A DNA stretch of 64,000 nt from JAEUMW01 sp963734295 (GCA_963734295.1 CAVTGS010000012.1:744001-808000); one strand, 5' to 3'; shown: positions 1 through 10,738, counted from the first letter of the stretch. Translations and numbers: made by a program. The notes: generated by a model not told the origin, from the sequence alone.

Positions 1-446
1 GCGTTCGGCGCGAAGGCAACGGCGATCGCCTCGTCCTGCACGCCGCTCGTCAGTGCCCGGGAGAAGCGCTCCGCATAGCCCAGGGCCATGATCTCGGCGG
101 TGAATGCCGCACCATAGGCGAGCATGATCTCCCGGTCCCCTGCCTCGAGGGGCTGGATGCGCCCCCGCCCACCCTTGAGCTGAAGCGTCTCGTGGGTCTT
201 GGGCCGGCTGAACACGACGGCGATGGCCGCCCCCGCCGCCAGGTCGCGAAGGAAAGCCTGCGCGCGTTGCGTCGAGAGCAGGATCACGACCTCGCGCCGG
301 CCCGCTGCCACTCTGCAACCAAAGCCGCGCGTGATGGAGGGAACGCCGACAGCGTCGTGCGACGCCGCATTGATGGCCACCGGCCCGCAGAGAAAAGAAG
401 CCTGCGACACGCTCAACTGCAGTGGGACTGATGGTTGGGGAGCCAT
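1..446 (-). CDS. Pyridoxamine 5'-phosphate oxidase-like protein, 3' end cut by window edge
   Basis: An open frame of 148 codons begins with ATG at 446 and continues without a stop through the left edge. The translation has a short leader (MAPQPSVPLQ), then an alternation of hydrophobic strands (REVVILLST, AAIAVVFSRPKTHETLQLKG) typical of the FMN-binding split-barrel fold of PNPOx-like proteins. The family assignment rests on this general pattern only, because the C-terminal half is missing. The gene is divergent from the cytochrome c gene at 646, with about 200 bp between the starts. An unrelated small hypothetical protein remains possible. Confidence 0.5.
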   Translation of the reverse strand, partial: MAPQPSVPLQLSVSQASFLCGPVAINAASHDAVGVPSITRGFGCRVAAGRREVVILLSTQRAQAFLRDLAAGAAIAVVFSRPKTHETLQLKGGRGRIQPLEAGDREIMLAYGAAFTAEIMALGYAERFSRALTSGVQDEAIAVAFAPN

Positions 447-645
447 GGCGCAAAGCGTACCGGCGTGCCGGCAATGTTGCACGGATTCCGGCCAGCTTGC
501 CACCCGCGTGCGTCCGTGTGACGGAGTGTCTTTAGGGAATTTTTAGCGTTTTCTGAGGGAACATTTAACGACGCGGCAGCGCCCGTCGCCCTAAGCTAGC
601 CTCGCAACGTTTGATCTTCAGTTCTTCGAGAGGAGCGTACTTACC

Positions 646-1167
646 ATGAGCATCCGTCGCATCACCGTCACCGCCCTGAGCGGGCTTTCGCTGCTCGTGA
701 GCATAGCCGCGGCAGCAGGCACAGAGGCAGACAGCCGCCTCATCGAACGCGGCAAGTATCTCGCACGCGTGAGCGGGTGCAACGATTGCCACACCCCTGG
801 CTATATGGAATCGAGCGGCAACGTTCCCGTGCAACAGTGGCTCACCGGCAGCGCCGTCGGATTCCAGGGACCCTGGGGCACCACGTATCCCAGCAATCTG
901 CGACTGGCGCTAAAGGAAATGACGGAGGCGCAGTGGCTCGCCCGCGCACGCACGCCCATGCGCCCACCCATGCCCTGGTTCAATCTCGGCGCGATGTCGG
1001 ACCGGGACCTGATCGCGCTCTACCGCTTCGTCCGTTCCCTCGGCCCGGCCGGCGAGCCGACGCCGCAAGCAGTCGCGCCGGGCGTGGCGGTCGCCACCCC
1101 GTACTTCGAATTCACGCCGAAAAATCTGCCCGTCCTGTCGGTACAAGGAGAACAGTTGCGACGCTAG
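646..1167 (+). CDS. Secreted mono-haem cytochrome c
   Basis: This 173-aa protein opens with a Sec signal peptide (basic MSIRRITVTA, hydrophobic stretch, AAAA-type cleavage region near residue 24). One haem-attachment motif, CNDCH, sits at residues 45-49. A Met-rich segment (TPMRPPMPWF, about 110) probably supplies the distal haem ligand, as in the cytochrome subunits of membrane alcohol and aldehyde dehydrogenases. It would act as a periplasmic electron carrier. A GAGAGGAG-type ribosome site lies about 10 nt before ATG 646. It stands alone, about 12 kb from the PQQ dehydrogenase at 13.1-14.9 kb. Pairing with that enzyme is possible but not shown by position. Confidence 0.85.
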   Translation: MSIRRITVTALSGLSLLVSIAAAAGTEADSRLIERGKYLARVSGCNDCHTPGYMESSGNVPVQQWLTGSAVGFQGPWGTTYPSNLRLALKEMTEAQWLARARTPMRPPMPWFNLGAMSDRDLIALYRFVRSLGPAGEPTPQAVAPGVAVATPYFEFTPKNLPVLSVQGEQLRR

Positions 1168-1355
1168 GCAGCTGCTCCATGCACGGCCCTTGGGGTGGAC
1201 CGTGCGCCGGCGGCGCTGGGCGAGCTAACGCGGACGGGATCGCATCAGCAGTACGGGACGGGATGCTTGACCAGCCAGTGCTCGTCCTGCTCCTCTGAGA
1301 GGCTGCTCGACGTCCCTTACGATCGCTACCAAGCCTGACCGGGGCGACGGGAAGC

Positions 1356-2385
1356 TCATGACGTTCCTATCACGGCGCCCGGCGAGAATCGACGTTGCCT
1401 CGTCCTTTTCACCTCCGCACTCGTGACGTCGACGAACCGTGGAACATTGATCAGGCGATGTTGTTCGCCCACGATCACCTTCTTCAAGCCTTGAAACAAG
1501 GCGCTCTTCGGGTCAAGCCATGCTCCGGTCGGTTGCGAGACCCCAGGGTTGCGCGATGTCGGGGATGATCGGAAGCGCAGCCGCGGCGCGCTCGAGCGCG
1601 TGCAGTTGCGGCGCGATGGACCGCGTGTATTCATCGAGCGGAATCAGGCACCAGCCGTGTTCGTGGATCTGGCCCTCGAGCGGCGCAGGATAGCGAGGCT
1701 GTCCGTCGATCACGAAGTCGGTCGTGCACGCGGCGCGCCTATGTGCAAGGCCGCGTGCGACGCGCCCGAAGAGGTCGGCCGAACCGGGCAGGTCGCGGGC
1801 GAGCTCCTGCAGCCAGCTCAGGAAGAACTCGATCGTGGCCCGGTGCAGAACGTCGCCGCTGCTCGACAGCATTTCGTTCAGCACGGTGCTCAGGTCTGGG
1901 TGAGCAAGCACGCCCCGCATTTCGAAGATCACGTCGGCGACCTCTGCATCGCCCAGCCCGAGCAGCGCGCCCAGGCCCGCCCCGGCATTGCGCGCACGCG
2001 GCGTCAGCAGGTGATCGAGCACGCAGAACGGCCCCGTATCCGGACCCGCCGCATCGGGCCGGTGCGAGAGGGCCACCGTCGTCACCGCCGCCGCCACGAT
2101 GGCGCTATCGGTGTCACCCAGGAGCACGGGCACGAGCGCCCAGGCTGCGAGCTCGCCGCGCCGCACGCGCAGGGCGAGGCGCGCGTACAGGGCGAGCCGC
2201 TCGCTCGTGGGCGCATGGTCCGCGAAGCGCTCCCAGGCGCTGATCAAGGCCTCGAGATCGGCGATGTTCGGCTGGCGTGCGAAAGCTTCGAGTCGCCGGT
2301 CGAGCGACTGCCGGGAGTCCGCCGACGAGAAACGCTCCGCCGCGTCCTTCGCCCCGTCCGATCTCGAGCGCATCCTGGTGTCCAT
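1356..2385 (-). CDS. Unrecognised protein of about 342 aa, one apparent frameshift
   Basis: The main frame (ATG 2385, AGGAGG upstream) gives 290 aa ending at 1513. Shifting by one base near 1510-1530 extends it with another protein-like 50 aa (AWLDPKSALFQG..., ..HRLINVPRFVDVTSAEVK) to a stop at 1356. That is the same +1 defect seen in many genes here, so I join the two. The N-terminal two thirds is alanine/leucine-rich and looks alpha-helical, with possible HEAT-like repeats. No signal peptide or catalytic motif was seen and I do not recognise the family. It is convergent with the cytochrome gene and divergent from the AraC regulator. Confidence 0.55.
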
Positions 2386-2526
2386 TCCGGTCGCGAGCCT
2401 CCTTTCGTGAACCGGTCTCCGGGCTGCGGACGCACCCCTTTAATCCGGTAGTGACACGATAGGGAATTGCGCTAAGCTCTCCGCTGTCCCCGCCAGCCAA
2501 TCGCTTGTCCTTGCACGCCACGCCCC

Positions 2527-3543
2527 ATGGCAGCAACCGTCCTTACCTCACCCTCCCTGGCGTTATGGAAAGCGCTCGAGGAAGCGGGCGTCGATGCGAA
2601 AGAGGTATTCGAGACCGCGGGCTTCGATCCCGACCTGCTCGCTCGACCGGGTCTGCGGGTACCCGTGTCCGTGGTCCGTCGACTCTGGCAGCGCGCCGTC
2701 GAGGTCTCCCGCAATCCCTGCATCGGCATCGACGCCGTGCGCCATCTGCACCCCACCGCCGGGCACGCGCTCGGCTACGCGTGCCTCGCCAGCGCGACCG
2801 TCAAGGAAGCGATGCAGCGCTTCGCGCGCTACTACCGGGTTGTCAACGAAGCGACCCGCCCGCTGTTCGAGGAGACGAACACCGGTTTCTGCCTGTGGTT
2901 GAGTTTTCCCGGGGGTGCGCCGCTGTTACCTGCCGCCAATCTGGATGCACTGCTCGCGAGCGCGCTTGCCCTGGCGCGGAAGTGTGCCGGCGAGCAGTTC
3001 TCGCCCTTGCGCGCGGAACTCATGCATCCGGCACCCGACTGCGCGGCGCGCCTCGAAGCGTACTTCAGAGCACCCATCGAGTTCGGAGCGCCCCGCTATG
3101 CGATGCACTTCGCACGCGATGCGATGCTGAAAGTGCTGCCCACCGGCAACCCCGAGCTCGTGCTCTCGGCGGAGCAGATGCTGCGCGATTACCTTGCGCG
3201 GATGGACCGTGCGGACGTCGTCGCCCGGGCGCGGAAGCTCATCGCCGAGCGGCTCACGTCCGGTGAGCCCCAGGCGGGAGAGGTGGCACGTGCCTTGGCC
3301 GCAAGCCCACGCACCCTGCAAAGACGCCTGAACGAAAGCGGCACGAGCTTCGCCAAGCTTCTGGATCAGACGCGTCGCGAGCTCGCAGTCGAATACCTGC
3401 GCGACCCGGAGAATACGGTCGAAGAGACGGCCTTTCTTGTCGGTTTCGCCGAGACGGCGAGCTTCAATCGCGCCTTCCGGCGCTGGACCGGCAACTCGCC
3501 CACCGCCTTTCGCCACGAAAACCGGCGGCTGGCTGCGCCGTAA
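2527..3543 (+). CDS. AraC-family transcriptional regulator with an AraC-type ligand domain
   Basis: This 338-aa protein has two parts. Residues about 20-205 match the long N-terminal arabinose-binding-type domain of OruR-like regulators (conserved GHALGYACLASATVKEAMQR segment). Residues about 229-332 form the double helix-turn-helix of AraC proteins, with VARALAASPRTLQRRL as the first HTH and EETAFLVGFAETASFNRAF as the second. Length and domain order are normal for the class. It is divergent from the unknown gene at 1356-2385 and ends 30 bp before the 3' end of glgB on the other strand, so its target is not obvious from context. Confidence 0.9.
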   Translation: MAATVLTSPSLALWKALEEAGVDAKEVFETAGFDPDLLARPGLRVPVSVVRRLWQRAVEVSRNPCIGIDAVRHLHPTAGHALGYACLASATVKEAMQRFARYYRVVNEATRPLFEETNTGFCLWLSFPGGAPLLPAANLDALLASALALARKCAGEQFSPLRAELMHPAPDCAARLEAYFRAPIEFGAPRYAMHFARDAMLKVLPTGNPELVLSAEQMLRDYLARMDRADVVARARKLIAERLTSGEPQAGEVARALAASPRTLQRRLNESGTSFAKLLDQTRRELAVEYLRDPENTVEETAFLVGFAETASFNRAFRRWTGNSPTAFRHENRRLAAP

Positions 3544-3572
3544 CGTGCACGCAGCGCGCCGCGCTTACCGGC

Positions 3573-5745
3573 CTATCGCTGCGGCGCCAGCACGATAGCG
3601 GCAAGCGGCGGCACGGTAACCGCCAACGAGTACGAACGATTCATCCATGGCAGTTCCTCTGCCGCGAGCTGCCCGTCACCGTTGCCGAGATTGCTGCCCC
3701 CGTAGTGATGGGAATCGGAGTTGAGAATCTCGCGGTACTCGCCGAGCCACGGTACCCCGATGCGGTAGTCGTGGCGCGGGACGGGCGTGAAGTTGACGAC
3801 CACGACCAGGAAATCGTCGCCCGCCCGGCGCACGAAGCTCAAGATCGACTGCTGCGAGTCGTGACAGTCGATCCATTCGAATCCATGCCACTCGAACTCG
3901 TTGCCGTGGAGCGCCGGGGACTGGCGATAGAGATGATTGAGGTCCCGCACGAGCCTTTGCATGCCGATGTGCAGGGGGTATTCGAGAACATACCAGTCGA
4001 GCACGCCGGCGCTGTTCCACTCCAGGCCCTGCCCGAACTCGGTGCCCATGAAGAGCAGCTTCTTGCCGGGATGGGTGAACATGTAGGCGTAGAGCGTGCG
4101 CAGATTGGCGAAGCGCTGCCACTCGTCGCCCGGCATCTTGTTCAGCATGGAGCCCTTGCCGTGGACGACCTCGTCGTGCGAGAACGGCAGCATGAAGTTC
4201 TCCGTGAAGCAGTACAGCATGCTGAACGTGAGCAGATCGTGATGGTACTGCCGGTGGATCGGCTCCTTCGAAATGTAGCGCAGGGTGTCGTTCATCCAGC
4301 CCATGTTCCACTTGATGTCGAAGCCGAGACCGCCGAGGTAGGTCGGACGCGTCACCTGCGGCCAGGACGTGGATTCCTCGGCGATGATCAGCGTGCCGGG
4401 GGATTCGGCGTGAGCGACCGCGTTCAGCTCGCGCAGGAATTCGATCGCCTCCAGGTTCTCGCGGCCTCCGTACTGATTCGGAATCCATTCGGAGCGGGAG
4501 TAGTCGAGGTAGAGCATCGAGGCGACCGCGTCCACCCGCAGCCCATCGATGTGCATTTCCTCGAGCCAGTACAGGGCGCTCGCCAGGAGGAACGCTCTTC
4601 ACCTCATTGCGCCCGTAGTTGAAGATGAGCGTCGACCAGTCGAGATGCTCGCCCTTGCGCGGGTCCTCGTGCTCGTACAAGGCGGTGCCGTCGAAGCGCG
4701 CGAGCGCGTAGGCGTCCTTCGGAAAGTGGGCCGGCACCCAGTCGAGGATGACGCCGATCCCGCTGTGATGACAGTGGTCGACCAGATAGCGGAAATCGTC
4801 GGGACTGCCAAAGCGGCTGGTCGCCGCGAAGTAGCCCGTCGCCTGGTAGCCCCACGACAGGTCGAACGGATGCTCGGTCACCGGCAGCAACTCGATATGG
4901 GTGAATCCCATGTACTTCACGTAATCGACGAGCCGTCCCGCGAGCTCCCGATAGTTCAGGAACTCGCCCTCCGGTCCCCGTTGCCACGAACCCAGATGCA
5001 CCTCGTACACCGACATCGGGGAATGCTGCCAATCCCAGGCCGCGCGCCGTTCCATCCACTCGGCGTCCTGCCAGGCGTGTTGCGGCTCGCCGACCACGAT
5101 CGAGGCCGTGCTCGGCCGCGCCTCGAACTGCTGGCCGTAGGGATCGGATTTGAGCAGCACCTGGCCGGTGTGCCGATTTCTGATCTCGAAGCGGTAGAGC
5201 GCTCCGGGACAAAGGTCGGGGATGAAGAGCTCCCAGATGCCGCCGCCCGAACGCACCCGCATGGGATGACGGCGACCGTCCCAGCGGTTGAAATCGCCGA
5301 CCACGCTGACGCGCTCGGCATTCGGCGCCCACACGGCGAAGAGCACGCCGCGCACGCCGTCCACGTCGCGGTCGTTGGCGCCGAGGATCCTGTAGGCATG
5401 CCGGAGCTTGCCTTCGGCGAAGAGATGGAGATCGACGTCCGAGATCTGCGGCGGATAGCAGTAGGGATCGTAGGCGATGTGCTGATGGTGGGCATCGTCG
5501 CGCCAGATCAGCCGGTAGCGGGCCGGGACTGCCGCGGCGGGCCCGCGCCACTTGAAGAAATCCGTCTCCGCAACGCGTTCCATGTGTAGATCGCCTTCGG
5601 CGATCGTGACTTCCATCGCGTGCGGAATGTACGCGCAGACGACGACACCGTCGTTCGTCGGGTGCCGCCCCAACACCGCAAAGGGATCGTGGTGCCGGGA
5701 TTCGACAATCCTGACTTCTTCGTCGTCGAGACGGGGTTGAGTCAT
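3573..5745 (-). CDS. glgB: 1,4-alpha-glucan branching enzyme, one frameshift
   Basis: GlgB transfers alpha-1,4 glucan segments to alpha-1,6 positions during glycogen synthesis in the cytoplasm. The N-terminal part carries the carbohydrate-binding module (HDPFAVLGRH, VVGDFNRWDGRRHPM, SVYEVHLGSW). The C-terminal frame carries the GH13 catalytic residues: nucleophile Asp in GLRVDAVASML, acid Glu in IIAEEST, and FSHDEVVHGKGSM. The two halves are joined by removing one base (C at 4593), restoring NEVKSFLLASALYWLEE. The restored protein is about 720-740 aa, normal for GlgB. I prefer the ATG at 5745, about 20 aa before DPFAVLG; an in-frame ATG at 5772 and a TTG at 5796 are alternatives. It is divergent from glgX. 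Confidence 0.92.
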
Positions 5746-6130
5746 GACTTCGCTCACTCGTATTGCAGACATATGGGTCACCCGGATTCGTGGCAATTCT
5801 CAATCACGACGAGACGCTCCTCCGGCGGCGCGACGGGCCCCGGAACGCAGCGTGACTGGCAATTTCGTCCGCTAGCCCGACCGCGACCATCCGCCGGCGG
5901 CCCGCACCCATGCGCCGGGCGCGGCGCGCCATGACAGCTATGTTCTTGTCGTTTCGCGCGGGCAATGTGGACGAGGCTCTCTCGAGCGAAGCAGGCGATG
6001 CAGACGATTCAACGCGCTCGAAGCGAACGAGCACAGGTATCATTATGCCCGATCGGCGCGCGACGCCCCCAACTTTCAAGTGGCGTACCGCGCCTCACGT
6101 TACCTTACGGCACCAGACACAAGGCAGCTC
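5746..6130. other. Divergent glgB/glgX intergenic region
   Basis: This stretch of about 385 bp separates the chosen starts of glgB and glgX and should hold both promoters. No clear operator, riboswitch or small gene was recognised. The open frames crossing it have arginine/serine-rich translations of the kind produced by GC-rich non-coding strands. Confidence 0.5.
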
Positions 6131-8386
6131 ATGAGCGAAGCAGGATCGGCCCTCTGGCCCGGCAGGCCGCACCCTCTCGGCGCGACCTGGGATGGACACG
6201 GCGTCAATTTCGCGGTGTTTTCCGAGCGCGCCGAAGCGATCGAGCTTTGCATCTTCGACGCGCGCGGCCGGCGCGAAGTCATGCGCACGCGTCTGCCCGA
6301 GCGCACCGATTTCGTCTGGCATGGGTATCTGCCCGACGCGGTGCCCGGAACGCTATACGGCTACCGTGCCCAAGGGCCGTACCGACCCGATCAAGGGCAA
6401 CGCTTCAATGCGAACCGGCTCTTGCTCGACCCCTACGCCAGAGCCGTGGTCGGGAAGCTGCGCTGGACCGACGCGCATTTCGGCTACAAGGTCGGTGCGC
6501 CGCGGACCGACTTGACTTTCGACTGGCGCGACAACGCGCCCGCCATGCCCAAGTGCCGGGTTACCGATCCGGCGTTCGACTGGGAGGACGACCGGCACCC
6601 CGACATCTCGTGGAGCGACAGCGTTTTCTACGAACTGCACGTGAAGGGCTTCACGGCGCGCCTCGCCGGCATTCCCGCCGCGCTGCGCGGGACCTACGCG
6701 GGCCTCGCGAGCGCACCGGCGATCGCCCACCTGCGGGCGCTCGGCGTCACCGCCGTGGAGCTGCTGCCGATCCAAAGCTTCGCCGACGATCGCGATCTCG
6801 TGCAGCGCGGGCTGCGCAACTACTGGGGCTACAACACGCTCGGTTTTTTCGCGCCGGACGCGCGCTACGCGGCCACCGACGACCCGGTGCACGAGTTCAA
6901 GGCGATGGTGAAGGCACTGCATCGCGCCGGCATCGAGGTCATCCTGGACGTGGTTTACAACCACACGGCGGAAGGCAACCATCTCGGTCCGACCCTCTCC
7001 TTCCGCGGGCTCGACAACGCGGCATACTACCGCTTGACCTCGGGTGACCTCCGCCACTACATGGACTACACCGGGTGCGGAAATACGCTGAACACGATGC
7101 ACCCCAAGGTGCTGCGGCTCATCATGGACTCGCTGCGCTACTGGGTGGAAGAGATGCACGTCGACGGCTTCCGGTTCGATCTCGCTTCCACGCTCGCACG
7201 CGAGGCGCACGCCTACGATCCGTTCGGCGCGTTTCTCGACATCGTGCATCAGGACCCCGTGCTCGCGCGGACGAAGCTCATCTCCGAGCCCTGGGACCTG
7301 GGCGAAGGCGGCTACCAGGTCGGCAACTTTCCGGTCGGCTGGACCGAGTGGAACGCGAAGTACCGGGACGCGGTGCGAGCGTACTGGAAGGGCGATGGCG
7401 GGCTCATCGGTGATCTCGCCTACCGCCTGACGGGCTCGAGCGACCTCTATGCGCACAATGGGCGGCGCCCGCGGGCGAGCATGAATTTCATCACCGCCCA
7501 CGACGGCTTCACGCTGCACGACCTGGTGAGCTACGAACGCAAGCACAACGAGGAGAACGGCGAAGGCAATCGCGACGGCGCCGATCACAATCTTAGCTGG
7601 AACTGCGGCGTGGAAGGCCCGACCGACGACGCCGAGGTCAACGCACTGAGGGCACGCCAGAAGCGCAACCTGCTCGCCACCCTGCTGCTCTCGCAGGGCG
7701 TTCCCATGCTGGTCGCGGGCGACGAGATGGGGCGTACGCAGCACGGCAACAACAACGCCTACTGCCACGACAACGAGACGAGCTGGCTCGACTGGACGCA
7801 CTCGCGCGACGATCGCCACCTGCTCGCTTTCGTCACCCACGTCCTCCGGCTGCGCCGCGAGCATCCCGTGTTCCGCCGCCGCGGCTTCTTCGAGCAGGGC
7901 CCGCTGCCCGATGGCGCGCGCAACGTCCGCTGGTTCGGTCCGGACGGCCTCGAGATGGGTGACTACGAGTGGCATCAAGGGTTCGCGCGCTGTCTCGGCA
8001 TGTACCTCGCGGGCGATGCGATCGGTGAGGCCGACCCGCGCGGTGTGCCCGTGGTCGACGACAACTTCCTGCTCCTGATGAATGCCCATCACGAGCCGAT
8101 ACCCTTCGTGCTGCCGGGATTTCGCTCGAATATGCGCTGGCGCATCGCCATCGACACGAGCCAAGACACCCCCGCTGACGATGCGCGGCGCTTTCATGCA
8201 CGCGGGGACGTGTTTCCGCTGCAGGGCCGGTCTTTGGTGCTGTTGCTCCAGCCGCGCCCGCAGACCGAACCGATGCCGGTCACGACCGCGTCCGCCGACC
8301 TGTCCGAGGGCGCCGCTGGCAGTCACCGAGCGCAGCGCGACGCGCCACAGAGCGCCCGCACGCGCCCGACGGAACCCCCGAAATAG
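6131..8386 (+). CDS. glgX: Glycogen debranching enzyme
   Basis: GlgX hydrolyses alpha-1,6 branches of phosphorylase-limit glycogen. From ATG 6131 (MSEAGSALWPGRP...) the protein is 751 aa. It has an N-terminal CBM48-type domain (HPLGATWDGHGVNFAVFSE) and a GH13 barrel containing VYNHTAEGN, catalytic Asp in HVDGFRFDLAS, Glu in LISEPWDLG and Asp in TAHDGFTLHD. The C-terminal 60 residues are a low-complexity tail. An in-frame start 51 bp upstream exists, but the chosen ATG has AAGG before it and matches the family N-terminus. It pairs functionally with divergent glgB; no glycogen synthase or phosphorylase gene is in the window. Confidence 0.93.
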   Translation: MSEAGSALWPGRPHPLGATWDGHGVNFAVFSERAEAIELCIFDARGRREVMRTRLPERTDFVWHGYLPDAVPGTLYGYRAQGPYRPDQGQRFNANRLLLDPYARAVVGKLRWTDAHFGYKVGAPRTDLTFDWRDNAPAMPKCRVTDPAFDWEDDRHPDISWSDSVFYELHVKGFTARLAGIPAALRGTYAGLASAPAIAHLRALGVTAVELLPIQSFADDRDLVQRGLRNYWGYNTLGFFAPDARYAATDDPVHEFKAMVKALHRAGIEVILDVVYNHTAEGNHLGPTLSFRGLDNAAYYRLTSGDLRHYMDYTGCGNTLNTMHPKVLRLIMDSLRYWVEEMHVDGFRFDLASTLAREAHAYDPFGAFLDIVHQDPVLARTKLISEPWDLGEGGYQVGNFPVGWTEWNAKYRDAVRAYWKGDGGLIGDLAYRLTGSSDLYAHNGRRPRASMNFITAHDGFTLHDLVSYERKHNEENGEGNRDGADHNLSWNCGVEGPTDDAEVNALRARQKRNLLATLLLSQGVPMLVAGDEMGRTQHGNNNAYCHDNETSWLDWTHSRDDRHLLAFVTHVLRLRREHPVFRRRGFFEQGPLPDGARNVRWFGPDGLEMGDYEWHQGFARCLGMYLAGDAIGEADPRGVPVVDDNFLLLMNAHHEPIPFVLPGFRSNMRWRIAIDTSQDTPADDARRFHARGDVFPLQGRSLVLLLQPRPQTEPMPVTTASADLSEGAAGSHRAQRDAPQSARTRPTEPPK

Positions 8387-8453
8387 ATCGATCACCTGCG
8401 GACGGAGCGTCGAGCCCGCCCGCTGTCCCGTTATCCAACCCGGAATCCTCTCA

Positions 8454-9533
8454 ATGCGAGTCTTCAACTTCAGCGCCGGTCCTGCGGTGCTTCCCGAAGG
8501 CGTGCTGCAGCAAGCAGCCGCCGAAATGCTCGAGTGGCGCGGCAGCGGCATGTCGGTGATGGAAATGAGTCATCGCAGCAAGGCGTTCATCGGCATCGCC
8601 GACAAGGCCGAGGCCGATCTGCGCGCGCTGCTCTCGATTCCCATCGATTACAAGGTCCTGTTCCTGCAGGGCGGAGCGATCGGGGAGAACGCCGCCGTGC
8701 CGATGAATCTCCTCGGCGCCAGAGCGTCGGCCGACTACGTCGACACCGGTGAGTGGTCGAAGAAGTCGATTCAGGAAGCAAAGAGATACTGCACGGTGAA
8801 CGTCGCGGCCTCGGCCGCAGCGAGCAGCTTCACGAGCGTACCGCCACGGGAGACGTGGACGCTGCGCGAGAATGCGGCGTACGTGCATGTCTGCACCAAC
8901 GAGACGATCGGCGGCGTCGAATACCACTGGACGCCCGACACGGGGGACGTGCCCCTGGTCGCCGACATGTCGTCGCACCTCCTGTCGCGTCCGCTCGACG
9001 TCTCGAAATTCGGCGTGATCTACGGCGGCGCGCAAAAGAACATGGGGCCGGCCGGGCTCACGGTCGTGATCGTCCGCGAAGACCTGCTCGATCGCGCGCT
9101 GCCCATCACGCCATCGGTGTTCAACTGGAAAAAACAGGCGGAAGCCGGGTCGATGCTCAACACGCCGCCCACTTATGCGATCTACATCGCCGGGCTGGTC
9201 TTCGAGTGGCTGCTCGCGCAAGGCGGGCTCGCCGCGATCGAGCGGAAGAACATCGCCAAGGCCGCGCTGCTCTACGACTACCTCGACCCGTCGTCGTTCT
9301 ATCGCAATCCGGTCCGCAAGGAAGACCGCTCGCGGATGAACGTCCCCTTCCGGCTGCGCGACGAGAGCCTGGACGAAGCGTTCCTCGAGGGCGCAAGGGG
9401 CGCCGGGCTGGTCGAGCTCAAGGGCCACCGCAGCGTCGGCGGCATGCGCGCTTCGATCTACAACGCGATGCCGGTCGAAGGGGTGCGGGCGCTCATCGAT
9501 TACATGAAAGACTTCGAGGCGAGCCACGCTTGA
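8454..9533 (+). CDS. serC: Phosphoserine aminotransferase
   Basis: SerC converts 3-phosphohydroxypyruvate to phosphoserine (and acts in pyridoxal phosphate synthesis). The 359-aa protein begins with the diagnostic MRVFNFSAGPAVLPEGVL. It contains FLQGGA (residues 70-75), the cofactor Asp in VADMSSHLLSRP, and the PLP-binding Lys195 in YGGAQKNMGPAG. Its C-terminal GHRSVGGMRASIYNAMP is also conserved. The gene follows glgX by 67 bp and precedes serA by 4 bp, so serC-serA are probably one transcript covering two consecutive steps of serine synthesis. Confidence 0.97.
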   Translation: MRVFNFSAGPAVLPEGVLQQAAAEMLEWRGSGMSVMEMSHRSKAFIGIADKAEADLRALLSIPIDYKVLFLQGGAIGENAAVPMNLLGARASADYVDTGEWSKKSIQEAKRYCTVNVAASAAASSFTSVPPRETWTLRENAAYVHVCTNETIGGVEYHWTPDTGDVPLVADMSSHLLSRPLDVSKFGVIYGGAQKNMGPAGLTVVIVREDLLDRALPITPSVFNWKKQAEAGSMLNTPPTYAIYIAGLVFEWLLAQGGLAAIERKNIAKAALLYDYLDPSSFYRNPVRKEDRSRMNVPFRLRDESLDEAFLEGARGAGLVELKGHRSVGGMRASIYNAMPVEGVRALIDYMKDFEASHA

Positions 9534-9537
9534 GATC

Positions 9538-10725
9538 ATGAGCAAGTACCAAATTCTCACGCTGAACCAGATCTCGAGCCACGGCCTGCGCCGTCTTCCC
9601 GCCACGCGCTATGCCGTGGGCAAAGCGGTCGAGCACCCCGACGCCATTCTCGTGCGCTCGCACGACATGCACGAGATGGCGATTCCCGCGAGCGTCCGCG
9701 CGATCGGCCGCGCCGGGGCCGGGACCAACAACATCCCCGTAGCCGCGATGTCGAAGCGCGGTGTGCCGGTGTTCAACGCCCCCGGCGCGAACGCGAATGC
9801 CGTCAAGGAACTGGTGCTGGCCGCGCTGCTCATGGCGGCGCGCAACGTCGTCCCGGCGCTGGCGTACGTGGCGGATTTGGACGCCGAAACGTCAGACCTC
9901 AAGAAGCAGATCGAGGACGGCAAGAAGCGGTTTGCGGGCGTCGAGCTCACCCACCGGTCGCTCGGCATCGTGGGTCTCGGTGCCATCGGGAGTCTCGTCG
10001 CAGACACCGCGCTCAAGCTTGGGATGCGCGTCACCGGCTTCGACCCGGACATCACGGTGGAAGCGGCCTGGCGACTGCCTGCCAGCGTGCGCAAGGCCGC
10101 CACCATCGAGGAACTGCTGCAGCACTCGGACTTCGTCACCCTGCACCTGCCGCTCACGCCGGCCACGCGCAACCTGATCGACGAAAAGCGCCTGGCGGTG
10201 ATGCGGCACGGTGCGGTCCTGCTCAATTTCGCGCGCGACGCCCTGGTCGACGAGCATGCCGTCGTGGCGGCGCTGCGCGCGCATCGCCTCAAGTGTTATG
10301 TCTCGGATTTTCCGGGCCCGGTCTTGCTGCACGAGCCGGGTGTCGTGGCACTGCCGCACCTGGGCGCCTCGACCGCGGAGGCGGAGGAGAACTGCGCAGT
10401 CATGGTGATCGATCAGGTGCGCGAGTATCTCGAGAACGGGGTCATCGCGAACGCGGTAAACTTCCCCACCGTCGAGATGGCGCGCGAATCGCCTTACCGC
10501 GTGGCCATCGCCAATGCCAACGTCCCGAACATGCTGGGGCAGATCTCCACCGCGGTGGCAACCGGCGGGCTCAACATCCACAACATGGTCAACAAGTCGC
10601 GCGGCGAGATGGCCTACACCTTGGTCGACGTCGACAGCCCCATCCACGACGAAGTCATCCGCGCAATCGCTGCCATCGAGGGCGTGTTATCGGTGCGGGC
10701 GATTCCCGCAGCGGAGTCTGCCTGA
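9538..10725 (+). CDS. serA: D-3-phosphoglycerate dehydrogenase
   Basis: SerA oxidises 3-phosphoglycerate with NAD in the first step of serine synthesis. The 395-aa protein has the Rossmann motif GIVGLGAIGS (about 143-152), the substrate segment GRAGAGTNNIPV (57-68), catalytic Arg in NFARDALVDE and catalytic His in LPHLGASTAEAEENCA. An ACT domain follows from about residue 320 (YRVAIANANVPNMLGQIS..., NMVNKSRGEMAYTLVDVD) and is the likely site of serine feedback. It begins 4 bp after the serC stop and is convergent with the iron alcohol dehydrogenase gene. Confidence 0.96.
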   Translation: MSKYQILTLNQISSHGLRRLPATRYAVGKAVEHPDAILVRSHDMHEMAIPASVRAIGRAGAGTNNIPVAAMSKRGVPVFNAPGANANAVKELVLAALLMAARNVVPALAYVADLDAETSDLKKQIEDGKKRFAGVELTHRSLGIVGLGAIGSLVADTALKLGMRVTGFDPDITVEAAWRLPASVRKAATIEELLQHSDFVTLHLPLTPATRNLIDEKRLAVMRHGAVLLNFARDALVDEHAVVAALRAHRLKCYVSDFPGPVLLHEPGVVALPHLGASTAEAEENCAVMVIDQVREYLENGVIANAVNFPTVEMARESPYRVAIANANVPNMLGQISTAVATGGLNIHNMVNKSRGEMAYTLVDVDSPIHDEVIRAIAAIEGVLSVRAIPAAESA

Positions 10726-10738
10726 CCGGAGGACCGTT

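Noticed and set aside
5804..6079. 91-codon minus-strand frame between glgB and glgX
   Set aside because: Arginine/serine-rich translation with no ribosome site, filling the divergent promoter region; typical GC-rich chance frame.
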